Position numbers and translations under genes: made by a program. From Dehalogenimonas alkenigignens (lineage in GTDB: Bacteria > Chloroflexota > Dehalococcoidia > Dehalococcoidales > Dehalococcoidaceae), in contig NZ_KQ758903.1 of NCBI RefSeq assembly GCF_001466665.1, positions 62,001 through 126,000 on the forward strand: 64,000 nucleotides of DNA, given 5' to 3'. Of the stretch, positions 15,471-23,798 are shown piece by piece (positions within the stretch are counted from its first letter, which is position 1; every line of letters begins with the position of its first letter). The notes beneath the pieces are model-generated. The model saw nothing but the letters and a program-made list of their open reading frames with translations. It was not told the DNA's origin and did no database searches.

Positions 15471-15500
15471 CCACCCTTCGACAGGCTCAGGATGATCGGA
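15471..15500. repeat. Dispersed intergenic repeat (CTTCGACAGGCTCAGG type)
   Basis: TCCACCCTTCGACAGG followed by CTCAGGATGATCGG; sister of the repeat at 12384-12416. Confidence 0.6.
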
Positions 15501-15512
15501 AATCGCGTTTGC

Positions 15513-16433
15513 TTAGTCCTTCACCCCGATGAGCGCCGCCGCTTTGACCGCGGAGAAGAGCGCCAGCGAGGCGTACCACTTGACCCGGGTGCGGACGGCG
15601 TCCTTGTCCTCCAGCGAGCCCAGGTTTTCCACCTGGATAAAGCCAGGGGCGGACAGGCCGGACAGCGCCCCTTCGCCGAACTGGACGGCGTACACCGTCG
15701 AGCAATCCCCGCCGACCGCGGCCGTCTCGACGGACCCGGCGACGATGTGGCTATCCAGAATCCAGTCGTTGACGCCGATAGCGACGCCGTCCCAGTACTG
15801 GACGGAGTTGCCGAAGCTGTCGCGGTCGGTCTCGATGACACCGCCGGAAACGCGCATCAGGGCGTTCAGCTTGCGGCGGGTGCGCCGGCTCATGAGCAGC
15901 AGGTCCGGCTTGCCGCCCTTGACGGCGTCAATGAGTTCATCGAGCTTTTCCAGTGTCAGCGCCGCCCCGGCGGCGCCCATGGCGATGAGCTGCGGCCCGG
16001 GGGTTGCGGTATCGATAAGTTTTCTCAAGCCGTCGAACTCCTTCGGACTCTCCGCCTCATCGCCGTAGATGAAGACCTGCTCGAACCTGTCCTTCAAGGC
16101 TTTGGCCTTCTGCTGGATGACGGCGGCCTGCAGGTCCTGGATGTTGGAGCGCGTCGTCTTCAGGAAGTTATCCACGTCGGCGTCGCCGCCCATGATCTTC
16201 AAGTGCGCCGTCTTCTGCTCAAACTCCGGCGCGCTCTCGGTCCACTCTTCGCCGACGTCGTAGAAGGCGATGTCCGGCAGGGTTTTTTCCTGGTTGTAGG
16301 TCAGCCCGTTGCCGACGATCTCTATAAACGGCAGGCGGCGGAGAACGGGCGATTCCTTGATCATCGTCTCCACCACGCCCTGCATCAGGAGGTCATTGGA
16401 CATCTTGGATGCTTCTGTTAGTGTCAGTGCCAT
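15513..16433 (-). CDS. Phage major capsid protein
   Basis: A 306-residue HK97-fold-type capsid protein. It opens MALTLTEASKMSNDLLMQGVVETM, the usual N-terminal arm, then a strand-rich region TYNQEKTLPDIAFYDVGEEW (E-loop), the long spine helix TTRSNIQDLQAAVIQQKAKA, the segment PDLLLMSRRTRRKLNALMR, and the P-domain end VKWYASLALFSAVKAAALIG. No prohead protease is encoded beside it; a separate scaffold-like gene lies upstream. Coding is intact end to end. Confidence 0.9.
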   Translation of the reverse strand: MALTLTEASKMSNDLLMQGVVETMIKESPVLRRLPFIEIVGNGLTYNQEKTLPDIAFYDVGEEWTESAPEFEQKTAHLKIMGGDADVDNFLKTTRSNIQDLQAAVIQQKAKALKDRFEQVFIYGDEAESPKEFDGLRKLIDTATPGPQLIAMGAAGAALTLEKLDELIDAVKGGKPDLLLMSRRTRRKLNALMRVSGGVIETDRDSFGNSVQYWDGVAIGVNDWILDSHIVAGSVETAAVGGDCSTVYAVQFGEGALSGLSAPGFIQVENLGSLEDKDAVRTRVKWYASLALFSAVKAAALIGVKD

Positions 16434-16459
16434 ATTCGGTTTTCTCCTTTTCTCTTATT

Positions 16460-16553
16460 CCCTCTCCCGCTGTCGGCGGGAGAGGGCCAGGGTGAGGGTG
16501 CAAACGTCTCGCCCTCACCCCATTCCTCTTCCATCAGGCGATGGGAGAGGAGG
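16460..16553. repeat. Two adjacent dispersed palindromic repeats
   Basis: CCCTCTCCCGC / GCGGGAGAGGG at 16460-16486, and a degenerate second copy CCTCTTCCATCAGGCGATGG/GAGAGGAGG at about 16525-16553, both of the type seen at 15408-15450. They fill the gap between capsid and scaffold genes; the last bases abut the scaffold stop. Confidence 0.7.
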
Positions 16554-16982
16554 TCACTGCGCCAACCCGCGGCGGATTTTATCCTCCGACGACAGGCCGC
16601 CGGCGGCGGGGCGGGAGCGAGAGGCGGCGACCAGGGGCGGGGCAGCCTGCGCCAGCGCCGATTTGACCCGCGCCACCAGGTCCATAGCCTTGCGGAGCGA
16701 TTCATCTACGGCGGAAACGCTGTCACCCTCTATAAGCTCCTCCGGCAGGTCGCGGTGCAGCGCGGCGGTTGAGCCGCGGTAGGCGCCGACGGCGGCGTTC
16801 AGGTTTTTATTCAGCCGCTTTATAAGGTCGTCCTTATCCGCCAGTTCCCGCGACAGGCGGGCGAGTTCGGCCTCCCGCGAGATGAGCCTTGCCGTCAGTT
16901 CGGCGGCGGATTCGGGCACAGCCGTCTCTGTTTCGGATAGTTCCGCTTCTTCTTCTATTGTGGTCTCCAATTCGGTTTCCAT
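16554..16982 (-). CDS. Putative capsid scaffolding protein
   Basis: A 142-residue, highly charged, mostly helical protein placed between portal and capsid genes. The N-terminus is a run of Glu/Thr (ELETTIEEEAELSETETAV), then a coiled-coil region SREAELARLSRELADKDDLI and NKNLNAAVGAYRG, and a basic disordered tail. This acidic N-terminus plus coiled coil plus basic C-terminus in this position is the usual scaffold design. The sequence itself is not diagnostic. Confidence 0.65.
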   Translation of the reverse strand: METELETTIEEEAELSETETAVPESAAELTARLISREAELARLSRELADKDDLIKRLNKNLNAAVGAYRGSTAALHRDLPEELIEGDSVSAVDESLRKAMDLVARVKSALAQAAPPLVAASRSRPAAGGLSSEDKIRRGLAQ

Positions 16983-17002
16983 GTTTCTCCTTGATTTTTG
17001 CT

Positions 17003-17048
17003 GCCCTCGCCTCTATCCTCTCCCGCGAGGCCGCGGGCGAGGAGGTTA
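17003..17048. repeat. Dispersed palindromic repeat near the portal 3' end
   Basis: Contains CCTCTCCCGCGAGGCCGCGG and GCGAGGAGG, related to the repeats at 15.4 and 16.5 kb. A further remnant (GCGGGAGAGAGCG on the minus strand, 17076-17088) appears to supply the final codons of the portal gene. Confidence 0.6.
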
Positions 17049-17068
17049 AGTATTACCGTCGCCCTCAC

Positions 17069-18403
17069 CTACACCGCGCTCTCTCCCGCTTTCAGGTTAT
17101 TGCTCCGGTTCATCTTCAAAATAGATTCACGCTCGGCCAGCCAGTCTGAAAACTCCCGGTCCGGGTCATCCACGCCGAGGCCGGTCATGGCTCGTTTGCG
17201 GGAATGAATGCCGGACTGGACCAGCGCCTGTTCGGCGGCCACGGCGGCGGCCATGTCCCGCGGCAGTACCGGCGACCAAATGACCTCGATGCCGACGCCG
17301 TCGAAGTTCTCGCCGAGGTATTTCGAGTACAGGGCCAGCATCAACTCGGCGCGCTTGCGGTAAACGCCGGTGCGGATGAGCCGCTTGCGCCAGACGCGTT
17401 GCAGCAGAGGCTGCAGCTCAAGCTCCAGGGCGACGCCGGAGACGTCCCGCCCCAGGCCGCCGAAGGCCGCCCGCGGCATCTCGGACAGGTCATGCAGGAC
17501 GCGGAACAGCAGCTCGATGTAATTTATGTGAAGCTGGGCGCCGCCGCCCTGTAAAAGATCCAGCAGGTAAGCCTTGGCTTCCTCGGGAACGTGCCATACG
17601 GCGCCGGGCGACACGGCGATGTCCTGCGACGACTCGACGTTCTCCAGGACGGCGATGGGATTGCCCGACAGTTCGAGGATACGCGACAATTGGCTGGTCG
17701 ATCGGTTCAGTTCCCGCTGCACCTCGATCAAAGGCTCCAGATCGGAGGCGCCCCACGGCGATTTGGACCGCGGCAGGTTGGGGAAAACGATGAAGGGAAT
17801 GAAGCCGTAGGGATTCAGGCCGCCGGCGACAACCTCGCCGCCGCAGGCGACCTGATATTCGGCGGCGGTCCAGGTCTCAAGGACATCAACCGTTCGGTTA
17901 AGGCAGTCGAAACCCCAGGCACGGCGCGCCGTCTCTTTATCTACGGCGTAGGCATGGGTCACCCGCTCGGCGGTCACGCCGTCAAAGTTATAGCTTACCT
18001 CGATGCCGGCAACATCCGGCGAGGTGACGCGCACCGACGCCGAGACGGCGTCCCAGCCAAGCCGGTAGCAGCCGTCGCCCAAAACCGCGGCATCGATCTC
18101 TGTCTCATAGTCCAGGCGGTCGAGAAAATTGTCACTGCGGGTCTTGTCGAGGAGGCACTGCGCCCGCCCGGCGCGGACTCCGGACTCTGCCGATTCATCG
18201 GCCGCGGCGGCCCGGACAGATATGCCGTTCAGGAGGTAGGCGGTCAGCTTGTCCACCACCGTCGCGGCGTAGTTGAAGGTCAGCCGCTTGTCCTCCCTCC
18301 TGGCGGCAGGCCAGTGTTGGCCGCGGTAAAAGTCCAGCAGGCCGCGGTAGCGCCGCCCGCGGCCATCCAATTCATCATTCGCCGAAGGGCTCAAATTATT
18401 CAT
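17069..18403 (-). CDS. Phage portal protein (SPP1 gp6-like)
   Basis: The portal ring through which DNA enters the head. I chose the ATG at 18403, preceded by GGGAGG at the right distance, giving 444 residues; the ATG at 18427 adds eight residues. The family pattern is visible: RRYRGLLDFYRGQHW...NYAATVVDKLTAYLLNG at the N-terminus, a wing region with RVTHAYAVDKE, the segment GGLNPYGFIPFIVFPN, and the crown/stem helices EVQRELNRSTSQLSRILEL and YRKRAELMLALYSKYL. The C-terminus AGESAV seems to be repeat-derived. Confidence 0.9.
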   Translation of the reverse strand: MNNLSPSANDELDGRGRRYRGLLDFYRGQHWPAARREDKRLTFNYAATVVDKLTAYLLNGISVRAAAADESAESGVRAGRAQCLLDKTRSDNFLDRLDYETEIDAAVLGDGCYRLGWDAVSASVRVTSPDVAGIEVSYNFDGVTAERVTHAYAVDKETARRAWGFDCLNRTVDVLETWTAAEYQVACGGEVVAGGLNPYGFIPFIVFPNLPRSKSPWGASDLEPLIEVQRELNRSTSQLSRILELSGNPIAVLENVESSQDIAVSPGAVWHVPEEAKAYLLDLLQGGGAQLHINYIELLFRVLHDLSEMPRAAFGGLGRDVSGVALELELQPLLQRVWRKRLIRTGVYRKRAELMLALYSKYLGENFDGVGIEVIWSPVLPRDMAAAVAAEQALVQSGIHSRKRAMTGLGVDDPDREFSDWLAERESILKMNRSNNLKAGESAV

Positions 18404-18722
18404 CCCAGACCTCCCTTTGATTCTCATCTATCTCAAGCTGGGTCCGGCGCTTGAACTCCCGGATGACCCGCTGGACAGAACGCAGGCTTTCACCCAGCAG
18501 CCGGGCGATCTGCTTGGCGGACAGCCCGCGGCCGTGCTGGAAGACGATCTCCCGCGCTTTCTTGTCCTGCCGGTAGCGCTGCAGGCCGCCCGGCACCTCA
18601 TAAATGCAGCGGGGAAAGGGGCAGTTGAGACAGGAATTGGACAGCTCGCAGCCCTCATCCCGGTAGCGGACATATTCCGGCAGCGGGTCTGCCATCCAGT
18701 CATGGCTCGTTCCTTCTTTCAA
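18396..18722 (-). CDS. Cys-rich helix-turn-helix protein heading the capsid operon
   Basis: A 108-residue protein from a TTG start at 18722 with AAAGGTG just upstream; an internal ATG (residue 10) is the alternative. Residues ~20-45 hold a Cys cluster (CELSNSCLNCPFPRCIYEVP) that could bind zinc or a 4Fe-4S cluster. Residues 60-90 form a clear HTH: GLSAKQIARLLGESLRSVQR. It overlaps the portal gene. Likely a regulator or the DNA-recognition component of packaging; small proteins with this Cys-plus-HTH layout are seen near terminases. The function is inferred. Confidence 0.65.
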   Translation of the reverse strand: MKEGTSHDWMADPLPEYVRYRDEGCELSNSCLNCPFPRCIYEVPGGLQRYRQDKKAREIVFQHGRGLSAKQIARLLGESLRSVQRVIREFKRRTQLEIDENQREVWDE

Positions 18723-18845
18723 AATGCACCTTTAACGCACGGCGGCGCCGTATAACGCTCATTTGTTCTACTACCAGGCAACAGGCCGGCAACTCAGTAC
18801 GCCGGGGAATTTTTCGGGCTGGACCCGCCCTGCTGTCGCCCAACC

Positions 18846-18919
18846 ATGATAGCACGCGCGTTCTGCGTTCTGTCAAGCGACTTTTGTCGTTTTTGGCCGG
18901 CCCGGCAAAAAATAATTTT
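18846..18919 (-). promoter_or_regulatory. Repeated phage-block promoter element, copy 2
   Basis: On the minus strand: AAAATTATTTTTT, 17 bases, AAAAACGACAAAAGTCGC (CGAC/GTCG palindrome), TTGACA, 19 bases ending TGC, TATCAT. It shares 25 contiguous or nearly contiguous bases with copy 1 (7981-8007 versus 18871-18897). It drives the capsid operon after a leader of ~115 bases. Confidence 0.75.
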
Positions 18920-19117
18920 CCGGCGGGCGGCGGGCCGCTATCCGGGGGCAGATGACATCGTTGTATCAGGTATAGCCGGGAACAGCCCGGAGGCGCGGCG
19001 GTGGTACAATCGTAATACGGGCAATAAAACAGGATACAGAGCCAAATCCGTGTGCTATAATTGCGCCTGAATGTAAAACCAGTCTAAAAAACCATGAGGA
19101 GGAATGAAGGCCGGACC
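18920..19117 (+). promoter_or_regulatory. Promoter region of the IPT-repeat surface protein
   Basis: The 395-base gap 18723-19117 holds copy 2 of the phage-block promoter, facing left, and a right-facing -10 TATAAT at 19056-19061 preceded by TGTGC, i.e. an extended -10. No good -35 is seen. Nothing else was recognised between them. Confidence 0.5.
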
Positions 19118-21196
19118 ATGAGACTTAAAATTTTCCTGCGGACTCTTCCCATCATGCTCATCACCGCCCTGCTGGGCATCGGCGCGCTGGCGGCGCCGGT
19201 GGGGGCGGCAGCCGGGACGTGGACCATTTCCACCGCTACGGCAGCCCCGGGATCAATCATCACCGCCGCGGGCAGCGGTTTCACGGCGAACAATCCTTAT
19301 ACGATAAAATGGTCGGGGACTGTAGTCGCATCAGGCAACGCCACAGTATCCGGTACATTTTCAACGTCGTTTACCGTGCCATCGGTAGCCCGAGGCGTCT
19401 ATACCGATGTATTGACGATTGAAAGCGTCGGAGACACAGCCACTGCCAAATCTTTCACCGTCACTTCGGCTATTACTTTATCGGTGCTTTCAGGTCCTAT
19501 CGGGGCTTCGGTCACCGTCAACGGCTACGGCTTTGCGGCCTCTCAGGCGGCAAATGTCTATTTCGGCGCTCTAACAACTCCGGTTGCTCAGGTGCCGACA
19601 ACCGATGCCAACGGCTATTTCTTCGCTTCGTTCCTGGTGCCGACGCAGTCGCCGCGGGCGGCGTATACAATCACCGCCAGAGACGCATCGCTCAACCAGG
19701 CGACGGCGACTTTTTCGATCATCCCCCGCATCACCACCATCTCGGCTGAAGCCGGCGGCGTCGGCGACTCCGTGACCATCAACGGCGACGGCTTCACAGC
19801 CCTGGGTTCAGTCAGCTTCTTCTTCGACAGCGACACCACCACCGCCCTGACCACGGTCACCGCCAACGCCTCCGGGATCCTTCCGACGACTACGATCACG
19901 ATCCCCACCGCGGCCAGGGGCGTTCACACCATCATCGTCAGGGACAACACCGCCACCGCCATCTCAACCACCAAGTTATATACAATCAATGTGTCCAAGA
20001 TCACCGTCAGCCCCAATTCAGGGCAGGTGGGAACATCGGTAACCATTTCAGGCAACGGCTTTACCTCCGGCGGGGTGATTGACTTCGAGTTCGACGGCGC
20101 CGCCTTCACCGGCGTCACCTCGATAACCGCGGCGGCCAACGGCACGTTCACCAAGACGGCGGTGATCATCCCGACGACGTCGGCCGGGGCGCATACCATC
20201 ACCGCCAGGGTGACTTCGGACACCACCGTGTTTGCCAACGCCACATTTACGGTGAATTCAAGAATCGTCATCACCCCTACTGAAGGCACCGCCGGAACTA
20301 CGGTAACCATCACCGGCTCCGGCTTCTCACCGGCCGGGGTCCTGAGCTTCACCTATGACGCTACGCCGCTGGCAAGTTCCCCGGCGACACCGGTCATTCA
20401 GGCCAACGGCACCTTCAGCGCCCAGGTGGTCATCCCCGGCGCCGCGGCCGGCACCCACACCATTTACGCCGCCGACGGGCTGGGCAACGTAGCCACCGCA
20501 AGTTTTATTTCCAGGATTACTGCAACTCTTACACCCCTGACGAATACCGCAGAACCAGGCTATGTCGGCCAGGAAATCACAGCGACTGGTACTGGCTTCA
20601 TGCCAAATTCGACTATCACGGTAAGATTGGGCAATTCCCCAATGGGTTCAATTACAGCAAACGCCACCGGGACTTTCAGTATTAAGTTCAAGATCGACGC
20701 TATACCAGCTGGAGCACACGTTATCACCATTTCAGACGGCACCACTACTATGCAATTTGACTATATCATGGAAGGCAACGCCCCGGCGGCGCCGACGCTG
20801 GTGACCCCGGCCAGGGATACCAAAGCGGAGCAGCCGGTAGTCTTTGACTGGAACGATGTTTCCGACCCCTCTGGCGTTACCTATACCCTGGAAGTGGCGC
20901 TGGATTCCAGCTTCACCAAACTGGCGCTCAAGAAAGACGGCCTGACTTCATCCAGCTATACGATGACCGAGGCTGAAAAACTGGAAACGGTGCCCAAGAA
21001 AGCCCCGTATTACTGGCGGGTCATCGCCAAGGACGGCGCAGGCAATGTCGGCGCCGCGGGATCGGCCTTCACTTTCACCGTCGGCTTCTCCCTGGAGGAC
21101 ATCCCGATGTGGGCCTGGATCACCGGCGGCTTCTTTGTCGTGGTGATCGTCGGCGGCCTGCTGTACTACTTCACCCGCCGCAGGTCAATGTACTAA
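19118..21196 (+). CDS. Secreted, C-terminally membrane-anchored IPT/TIG-repeat protein
   Basis: A ~692-residue extracellular protein. I prefer the ATG at 19118 (GAAGG seven bases upstream), starting directly at the signal peptide MRLKIFLRTLPIML; the ATG at 19094 is the alternative. Six IPT/TIG-like domains of ~80-90 residues follow, each with a GxxVTIxGxGF strand pair (for example GTSVTISGNGFTSGG, GTTVTITGSGFSPAG). A fibronectin III-like domain comes next (APTLVTPARDTK...YYWRVIAKDGAGN), then one TM helix WAWITGGFFVVVIVGGLLYY and TRRRSMY. In a wall-less cell it is a candidate surface-layer or adhesion protein. Confidence 0.88.
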   Translation: MRLKIFLRTLPIMLITALLGIGALAAPVGAAAGTWTISTATAAPGSIITAAGSGFTANNPYTIKWSGTVVASGNATVSGTFSTSFTVPSVARGVYTDVLTIESVGDTATAKSFTVTSAITLSVLSGPIGASVTVNGYGFAASQAANVYFGALTTPVAQVPTTDANGYFFASFLVPTQSPRAAYTITARDASLNQATATFSIIPRITTISAEAGGVGDSVTINGDGFTALGSVSFFFDSDTTTALTTVTANASGILPTTTITIPTAARGVHTIIVRDNTATAISTTKLYTINVSKITVSPNSGQVGTSVTISGNGFTSGGVIDFEFDGAAFTGVTSITAAANGTFTKTAVIIPTTSAGAHTITARVTSDTTVFANATFTVNSRIVITPTEGTAGTTVTITGSGFSPAGVLSFTYDATPLASSPATPVIQANGTFSAQVVIPGAAAGTHTIYAADGLGNVATASFISRITATLTPLTNTAEPGYVGQEITATGTGFMPNSTITVRLGNSPMGSITANATGTFSIKFKIDAIPAGAHVITISDGTTTMQFDYIMEGNAPAAPTLVTPARDTKAEQPVVFDWNDVSDPSGVTYTLEVALDSSFTKLALKKDGLTSSSYTMTEAEKLETVPKKAPYYWRVIAKDGAGNVGAAGSAFTFTVGFSLEDIPMWAWITGGFFVVVIVGGLLYYFTRRRSMY

Positions 21197-21223
21197 CGCG
21201 AACCTGGCAGCCCCTTAGAGAAG

Positions 21224-21252
21224 CGCCCCCGGAACCGGGGGCGTTTCTTTTT
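21224..21252 (+). terminator. Rho-independent terminator
   Basis: CGCCCCCGG-AA-CCGGGGGCG followed by TTTCTTTTT, ~28 bases after the stop of the surface-protein gene. Confidence 0.9.
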
Positions 21253-21407
21253 GTAATCGATAAGTATAAAGACAAGTAAAAATTAGGGGCTAAATCATCA
21301 AATACCAAGTAGTAGTACTAATGCACAATTACCGCCGAGGGGGCGAAAATAATATTAACGAATTTATCGGAAGGGGAAACATTCCCTTAACCGGAACAAG
21401 GAGAATT

Positions 21408-23669
21408 ATGGAAAACCAGAAAACCGGCATCAGCCGGCGCGAGTTCATGAAGCGGGCCGGGCTGACCGCGGCGGGAGCCGGCGGCGTCCTGCTGGCGGAA
21501 AGCGCCCTGGTGCGCGGCCTAACCATGTTTGCGGCTAAGCCGCCGCCGGCAGGCCAGGTACCGCTGCCCGGCAACAAGATACCGCAGTTCATTGACCCGC
21601 TGCCGGTGCTGGACTTGAACCCGGCATCGACCACCGGGATACCCACGGTGGTCGCGGGCGCGAATGAGCTGGTGCTCAACATGCACACCTTCAAGGCCAA
21701 CATCATGCCCTCGACCTGGGCGGCGGCCAACCCGGGCTATACCGGGACGTGGACTTTCGGCTACCGCGTGGGACCGGCGGCGGCGCCCGGGCTGGTGGAA
21801 ACCAACGTCGGGCCGGTCATCGTGGCCAGCCGCGGCACGCCGACCCGGATCCGCTACGTCAACAACCTCGAAGCCAGCGCGAACACCATTCACTGGCGGG
21901 ACTGGACGGATCAGACGCTCCATTCCGCCTTCCACCAGGCTAAGGGCGAGATGATGCCGATAGCAAGCGACGCCCAACTCCATTACGACGGGCCGGTGCT
22001 GGCGGTGCCGCACCTGCACGGCGGCGAGGTCCCGGCGGTGGTGGACGGCGGGCCGGAAGCCTGGTTTGCCAGCGATGTGCCCGGAACCGCCCCGATATCT
22101 ATGGATAAAGGGCCGGCCTATTATTCCATGGCCGGGGCGGCGGCCAACGAATGTATTTACACCTACCCCAACAGCCAGGAAGCGGCGCCGCTGTGGTTCC
22201 ACGACCACCTGCTGGGCGGCACCCGGCTGAACGCCACCTTCGGCGGGCTGGCCGGGGCTTACGCCTTGATCGATCCTGATCTTGACCTGCCCGACGGCCT
22301 GCACCCGGTCGGCCTGCAGCGGGGCGGCACTACGGACTACCTCATCCCGTTAGTCATCCAGGACCGGATGTTCGATACCAACGGGCAGCTGCTCATGCCA
22401 AACGCCGGCGTCAACCCGGAACACCCCTACTGGGTGCCTGAGTTCGTCGGCGACACCATCATCGTCAACGGCAAGGTCTGGCCGTACCTGACGGTGGAAC
22501 AGAAGCGGTACCGCTTCTTCCTGATCAACGGCTCCAACTCCAGGGCTTACGATATGTTCCTCCAGGACACCGCCTCCGGGATCAAGGGGCCGCGGATGTG
22601 GGTCATCGCCACCGACGGCGGCTACCTCGACGCGCCGGTGTTGATCGATCCCAACGCCAACGGCCAGCAGATCAAGGCGGGGCAGCAGACCAGCCTGATG
22701 ATGATGCCCGGCGAACGCTACGAGATCATCGTCGACTTCGCCGACCCGGTGTGGCGCACTCTGCTGGCGGCCCGGAGAGTGAGGTTCCCGCTCAACCTGA
22801 CGCTGCGGAACACCGCCCCGACGGTCAACGGCAACCCCAAGGCCTCGACCGAAGGCCGGATCATGCAGTTCAGGGTATCCACCGCCGCTCCCGCCGAGGA
22901 TACCAGCTACAACCCGGCTTCAGGCATACCGCTGCGGCCGCCGATGGTGCGCCTGGCTGGAGTCACACCGGCTAAAACCCGCTTCCTGACCTTGAACGAA
23001 GTTGTCGGGGCCGGCGGGCCGCTGGAAGCGCTGGTCAACAACACCAAATGGAGCGGGCTGCGGCATGGCATGAATCCAGGTGACCCGCCCATACCCATCC
23101 CTGGATCGGTCGAAGTGCCGCCCAACTGGCTGACGGAACTGCCCGAAGAAGGCGACACCGAAATCTGGGAGATCGCCAACATGACCATGGACTCCCACCC
23201 TATCCACCTCCATGCTGTCCAGTTCCAGCTGCTCAGCCGGCAGCCTTTCGATATGAAGGCGTTCATGGCCGCTTACGACATGGCCTTCCCCGACGGTATG
23301 TTCATGCCGGGCCACGGCCCGCCAAACGATTACTTCACTCCAAACGCCGCGGGCGCCATCGGCGGAAACCCGGACTACACTCCTTTCCTGCTGGGGCAAG
23401 CGACGCCGCCCCTGGCTTACGAAGCCGGCTGGAAAGACACGGTCATCATGCGGATGGGCGAGATTTCGCGCATCGCCGTCCGCTGGGCGCCGCAGGACGT
23501 GCCGGCCGGGACTTCCGGCAGCTTCCCGTTCGATCCCGCGGCGGGCGACGGGGTGTACGTCTGGCACTGCCACATCACCGACCACGAGGACAACGAAATG
23601 ATGCGGCCGGACCAGATCCAGCCCAAGGCCGGGGCAGTCCGGGACTTTGAGATGGGCACCGATTTCTAG
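21408..23669 (+). CDS. Tat-exported multicopper oxidase (CotA/laccase-like)
   Basis: A 753-residue copper oxidase: it oxidises a donor at a type 1 copper and reduces O2 to water at a trinuclear site. The ATG at 21408 has AAGGAG in place and starts a twin-arginine signal (SRREFMKRAGLTAAGAGG). All four copper motifs are present: HLHGG (~residue 203), WFHDH (~265), HPIHLH (~602) and HCHITDHEDNEMM near the C-terminus, the last holding the type 1 Cys and axial Met. This is a cupredoxin-repeat CotA-type protein. A 210-base AT-rich leader precedes it. The substrate is unknown. Confidence 0.93.
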   Translation: MENQKTGISRREFMKRAGLTAAGAGGVLLAESALVRGLTMFAAKPPPAGQVPLPGNKIPQFIDPLPVLDLNPASTTGIPTVVAGANELVLNMHTFKANIMPSTWAAANPGYTGTWTFGYRVGPAAAPGLVETNVGPVIVASRGTPTRIRYVNNLEASANTIHWRDWTDQTLHSAFHQAKGEMMPIASDAQLHYDGPVLAVPHLHGGEVPAVVDGGPEAWFASDVPGTAPISMDKGPAYYSMAGAAANECIYTYPNSQEAAPLWFHDHLLGGTRLNATFGGLAGAYALIDPDLDLPDGLHPVGLQRGGTTDYLIPLVIQDRMFDTNGQLLMPNAGVNPEHPYWVPEFVGDTIIVNGKVWPYLTVEQKRYRFFLINGSNSRAYDMFLQDTASGIKGPRMWVIATDGGYLDAPVLIDPNANGQQIKAGQQTSLMMMPGERYEIIVDFADPVWRTLLAARRVRFPLNLTLRNTAPTVNGNPKASTEGRIMQFRVSTAAPAEDTSYNPASGIPLRPPMVRLAGVTPAKTRFLTLNEVVGAGGPLEALVNNTKWSGLRHGMNPGDPPIPIPGSVEVPPNWLTELPEEGDTEIWEIANMTMDSHPIHLHAVQFQLLSRQPFDMKAFMAAYDMAFPDGMFMPGHGPPNDYFTPNAAGAIGGNPDYTPFLLGQATPPLAYEAGWKDTVIMRMGEISRIAVRWAPQDVPAGTSGSFPFDPAAGDGVYVWHCHITDHEDNEMMRPDQIQPKAGAVRDFEMGTDF

Positions 23670-23690
23670 CCCGGTAACCGGGCAGTCGAT

Positions 23691-23724
23691 AAAAAGCGAG
23701 GCCGCTTTGGCGGCCTCGCTTTTT
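23691..23724 (+). terminator. Rho-independent terminator
   Basis: A 15-bp perfect stem AAAAAGCGAGGCCGC / GCGGCCTCGCTTTTT with a TTTG loop, 21 bases beyond the multicopper oxidase stop. The A-run and T-run make it usable in both directions, so it may also end the convergent PPOx operon. Confidence 0.9.
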
Positions 23725-23798
23725 ATTTGATGCCGGCGGGACTCGCCGTAAAACCGCCCGGACACGGGTGTTATCGAACTCGTCCGCGCGCCGCGGTT

